From Nannocystis sp. RBIL2 (GTDB lineage Bacteria; Myxococcota_A; Polyangia; Nannocystales; Nannocystaceae), in the NCBI RefSeq assembly GCF_026626745.1, contig NZ_JAPNJW010000002.1:5232151-5296150 (forward strand): a stretch of DNA of 64,000 bases. The letters run 5' to 3'. The notes beneath the pieces are model-generated. The model was not told the origin of the DNA. It did no database searches and was given only the letters and a program-made list of their open reading frames with translations. Shown here in pieces: positions 62,123-64,000 of this stretch (the first letter of the stretch is position 1; the number at the start of each line of letters is the position of its first letter). The position numbers were made by a program, and so were the translations under genes.

Positions 62123-64000
62123 ATGGCCCAATACGCGCTGCAGGAGCCGATCTCGCTCCCCGACGGGCGCGAGCTCCCGGTCGGCAGCCAGGTGACGCTG
62201 GTCTCGGCCGGCGAGCACACGTTCACGATCGTCCACGACGACACCGGCCTCGAGCTCGAGATCCGCTACGCGGACGCCCGCGGGATGCTGGCGAGCGTCG
62301 GCTCCAGCAGCGGCGGCAAGCCGGCCATCAGCCAGCGGCGCGTCGACGCGGCGATCGCAGGCGTCCTCCCCACGCGCCGTCAGGCGGCGGTCAGCCGAGA
62401 GCGGCAAAACAAGCTCGAGCGCGAGCCGGTGCGCTGGCGCGAGCGGAGCGAGGCGCGCCAGTTCGAGGTCGATCCGAGGCAGCATCACCACAACATCGGC
62501 GTGGAGATCGAGGTCGCGAATTACTTCGTCGAGGTGCGGCAGGGCGACGAGTGGCACCCGCTGCGCGGCACGCACGACGTGGTGGTCAAGGACGACGGGT
62601 ACTACGAGCTGCAGGCCGAGCTCAGCGGAAAGCTCGAGTTCGTGACGGACCCGCCGCACGCCGTGAAGGAGGACGCCCCCGGCAATTTGCAGCGAGCCGT
62701 CCGCGAATTGTCCGCCCTGGCGATCGAGCTGCGCGCCGCGATCGACGCCGGCGGGGCGTGCTCGCGGCTGACGGCGCTGGCCCAGCTCGAGCATGCGGGG
62801 GACCTCGTCACCGACGCGAAATACGCGATCGGCTACCGCGAGGTCGGGGCGCCGAACCTCGAGTTCCGCGGCACCTTTCAGGCGACGCTCGGGGTCCCGC
62901 TGGCGGCGATCCCCAAGCTGTTCTCCACCTGCGCCGCCATCGGGACCACGAACGTGACCAGCGCGACGATCACCGCCGTAGGCCGCTGGGTCGAGCAGGT
63001 CGTGACGACGCACCTGGGAGACTTCGGAGACAGCCCGCACGGCTGCATCAGCCCCGAGCTCGCGGGCTTCCTGTTCGTGCTGCGGTACTACCTCTACGTC
63101 GGCAAGGGCGGGGTCGACGACACCGTACGCACGAACCTCCACCCGCCCAAGGGACAGCTCGATCTCATGGCGCGGACCAACTTCGCCCGCATGTTCAAGC
63201 TCGTCCCCGAGCGCGCCTGGCTGACGAAGGAGCAGTTCTGCGAGCTCGCCCTCGGCGACATGGACCCGGCGCCGTGGGTGTTCAACCAGATCTTCGACGC
63301 GCGCCCGCTGCCGAACGGCGAGGAGCTCGACCTCTTCGGGCTCGGCTGGCCGCGCGAGCTCCGCCCCGAAGAAGACACCGGGCCCGTGACCGCGCTGTTC
63401 GACGACTGGGACTGGGAGCGCGAGCCCAAGATCGACGCCGCGTACGCGTTCTACATCGAAGGGAAGTCGAGCCTCTTGACCCGCAAGCGGCGGAAGCGCC
63501 TCGCGCGCTTCGACGCCGGCCTCCGTGTCCTGCAGGCTCGCTTCTCGAACCGCATGAGCCGCGAACACTTCACGCACGCGTTGGAGAGGCTGCACCGCGC
63601 CGGCAAGCCGCTCGAGTTCCTGGCCTTTCACCCGAACCACCGCACCACCGTGCCGGTCACGCGCGGCGCCTGGCTCGCGGCGATCTTCGACGGGCGTGAC
63701 CTGCTGACCCAGGCGGAGACCGCGGTGCCCATCCTCAAGACGATGGGCGAGCTCGACAAGACCGACGATCTCGGCGAGCAGGACCCCTGCGACCGCGGCG
63801 TGATCTTCGAGCTGCGCGCGTTCTCGGGCGAGGTCGCGCCCGAGGCTTGGAGCCCGTTCGTCGACCGGATCATCCGCTACGTCGGCCAGGTCAACGCCAA
63901 GATGACCGAGCGCGACCGCAAGATGGCGCTCCGCGAGCTCTCGGACCTCCACCGCCGCGCCCAGACCCTGCAGAGCAAGCGCTGCATCGAGGCCCTGCGC
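62123..64000 (+). CDS. Large protein, 3'-truncated, possibly amidoligase-like
   Basis: The frame from ATG 62123 stays open for 626 codons to the window end. GGGAG lies just upstream, overlapping the preceding stop region, so it is coupled to the LysM gene. The N-terminal 80 residues form a beta-rich module (ISLPDGRELPVGSQVTLV). From about residue 130: NIGVEIEVANYFVEV, DGYYELQAELSGKLEFVTDPP, and about 250 FRGTFQATLGVPLAAIPKLF; this order of a GVEIE strand, an acidic strand and a VTDPP turn recalls amidoligase/ATP-grasp-like COOH-NH2 ligases found near toxin or injection-system loci. That link is tentative. The rest (WVFNQIFDARPLPNG, REHFTHALERLHRAGKPLEF) is unassigned. Candidate effector or cargo. 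Confidence 0.7.
   Translation, partial: MAQYALQEPISLPDGRELPVGSQVTLVSAGEHTFTIVHDDTGLELEIRYADARGMLASVGSSSGGKPAISQRRVDAAIAGVLPTRRQAAVSRERQNKLEREPVRWRERSEARQFEVDPRQHHHNIGVEIEVANYFVEVRQGDEWHPLRGTHDVVVKDDGYYELQAELSGKLEFVTDPPHAVKEDAPGNLQRAVRELSALAIELRAAIDAGGACSRLTALAQLEHAGDLVTDAKYAIGYREVGAPNLEFRGTFQATLGVPLAAIPKLFSTCAAIGTTNVTSATITAVGRWVEQVVTTHLGDFGDSPHGCISPELAGFLFVLRYYLYVGKGGVDDTVRTNLHPPKGQLDLMARTNFARMFKLVPERAWLTKEQFCELALGDMDPAPWVFNQIFDARPLPNGEELDLFGLGWPRELRPEEDTGPVTALFDDWDWEREPKIDAAYAFYIEGKSSLLTRKRRKRLARFDAGLRVLQARFSNRMSREHFTHALERLHRAGKPLEFLAFHPNHRTTVPVTRGAWLAAIFDGRDLLTQAETAVPILKTMGELDKTDDLGEQDPCDRGVIFELRAFSGEVAPEAWSPFVDRIIRYVGQVNAKMTERDRKMALRELSDLHRRAQTLQSKRCIEALR

Overview
The window is very GC-rich DNA (roughly 70 percent or more by eye) and reads as a chromosomal segment of a myxobacterium, most likely a Nannocystis-like member of the Myxococcota. 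The pointers are lipoproteins with long Ser/Thr linkers, a lipoprotein with about 20 Cys-rich myxobacterial (DUF4215-type) repeats, RCC1-like secreted proteins, a Hanks-type Ser/Thr kinase, a DUF1552/DUF1592 pair, a VIT/VWA lipoprotein and a GlgE maltosyltransferase cluster. This is inference from gene content; no rRNA or tRNA gene was seen. 

Layout. 1-5.8 kb: the 3' end of a CHASE3 sensor, a histone H1-like protein, a small membrane protein, a beta-propeller lipoprotein, and a PepSY membrane protein with a Fur-box-like site at its start plus an overlapping 52-residue membrane peptide. 5.9-13.3 kb: trehalose/alpha-glucan metabolism, with glgE-treS-maltokinase overlapping by 4 bases on the minus strand and a fused OtsA-OtsB gene divergent from it. 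13.9-25.3 kb: TPR protein, orphan barstar-like protein, RCC1-repeat protein, NmrA-type reductase divergent from a TetR regulator, a dihydroorotase-like protein without its metal ligands, and an FG-GAP/CARDB lipoprotein. 25.7-32.4 kb: a tandem duplication of a two-gene module (lipoprotein plus TonB-receptor-like outer-membrane protein); the first receptor copy is broken by a deletion of about 206 bp. 32.4-38 kb: small membrane proteins, a kinase with a TM anchor, a site-2 protease with CBS domains, a DUF4142 protein and a DUF6600-like protein. 38-45.2 kb: Nudix-antiporter-hypothetical operon (the antiporter has a tail of about 450 residues), an HGSNAT-like acyltransferase, a histidine kinase and a Coq4-like protein. 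45.3-54.8 kb: a 1552-residue membrane protein, a CoA-binding protein, a small secreted protein, the DUF1552/DUF1592 operon and a glutaredoxin-fold protein lacking cysteines. 55-64 kb: a VIT-VWA-DUF2135 lipoprotein, the Cys-rich repeat lipoprotein, and a LysM/peptidoglycan-binding protein followed by a large gene that runs off the window. 

The most striking unexplained signal is a family of short palindromes (half-site CATGTCC or CCTGTCC, 3-6 nt loop, then GGACATG or GGACAGG). At least 35 recognisable copies lie in the window. Many sit directly after stop codons, several form small clusters in gaps, and at least nine lie in frame inside genes. One copy has grown into a perfect 19-bp stem between convergent genes. 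The palindromes bracket the odd antiporter tail and supply the Shine-Dalgarno sequence of the kinase gene.
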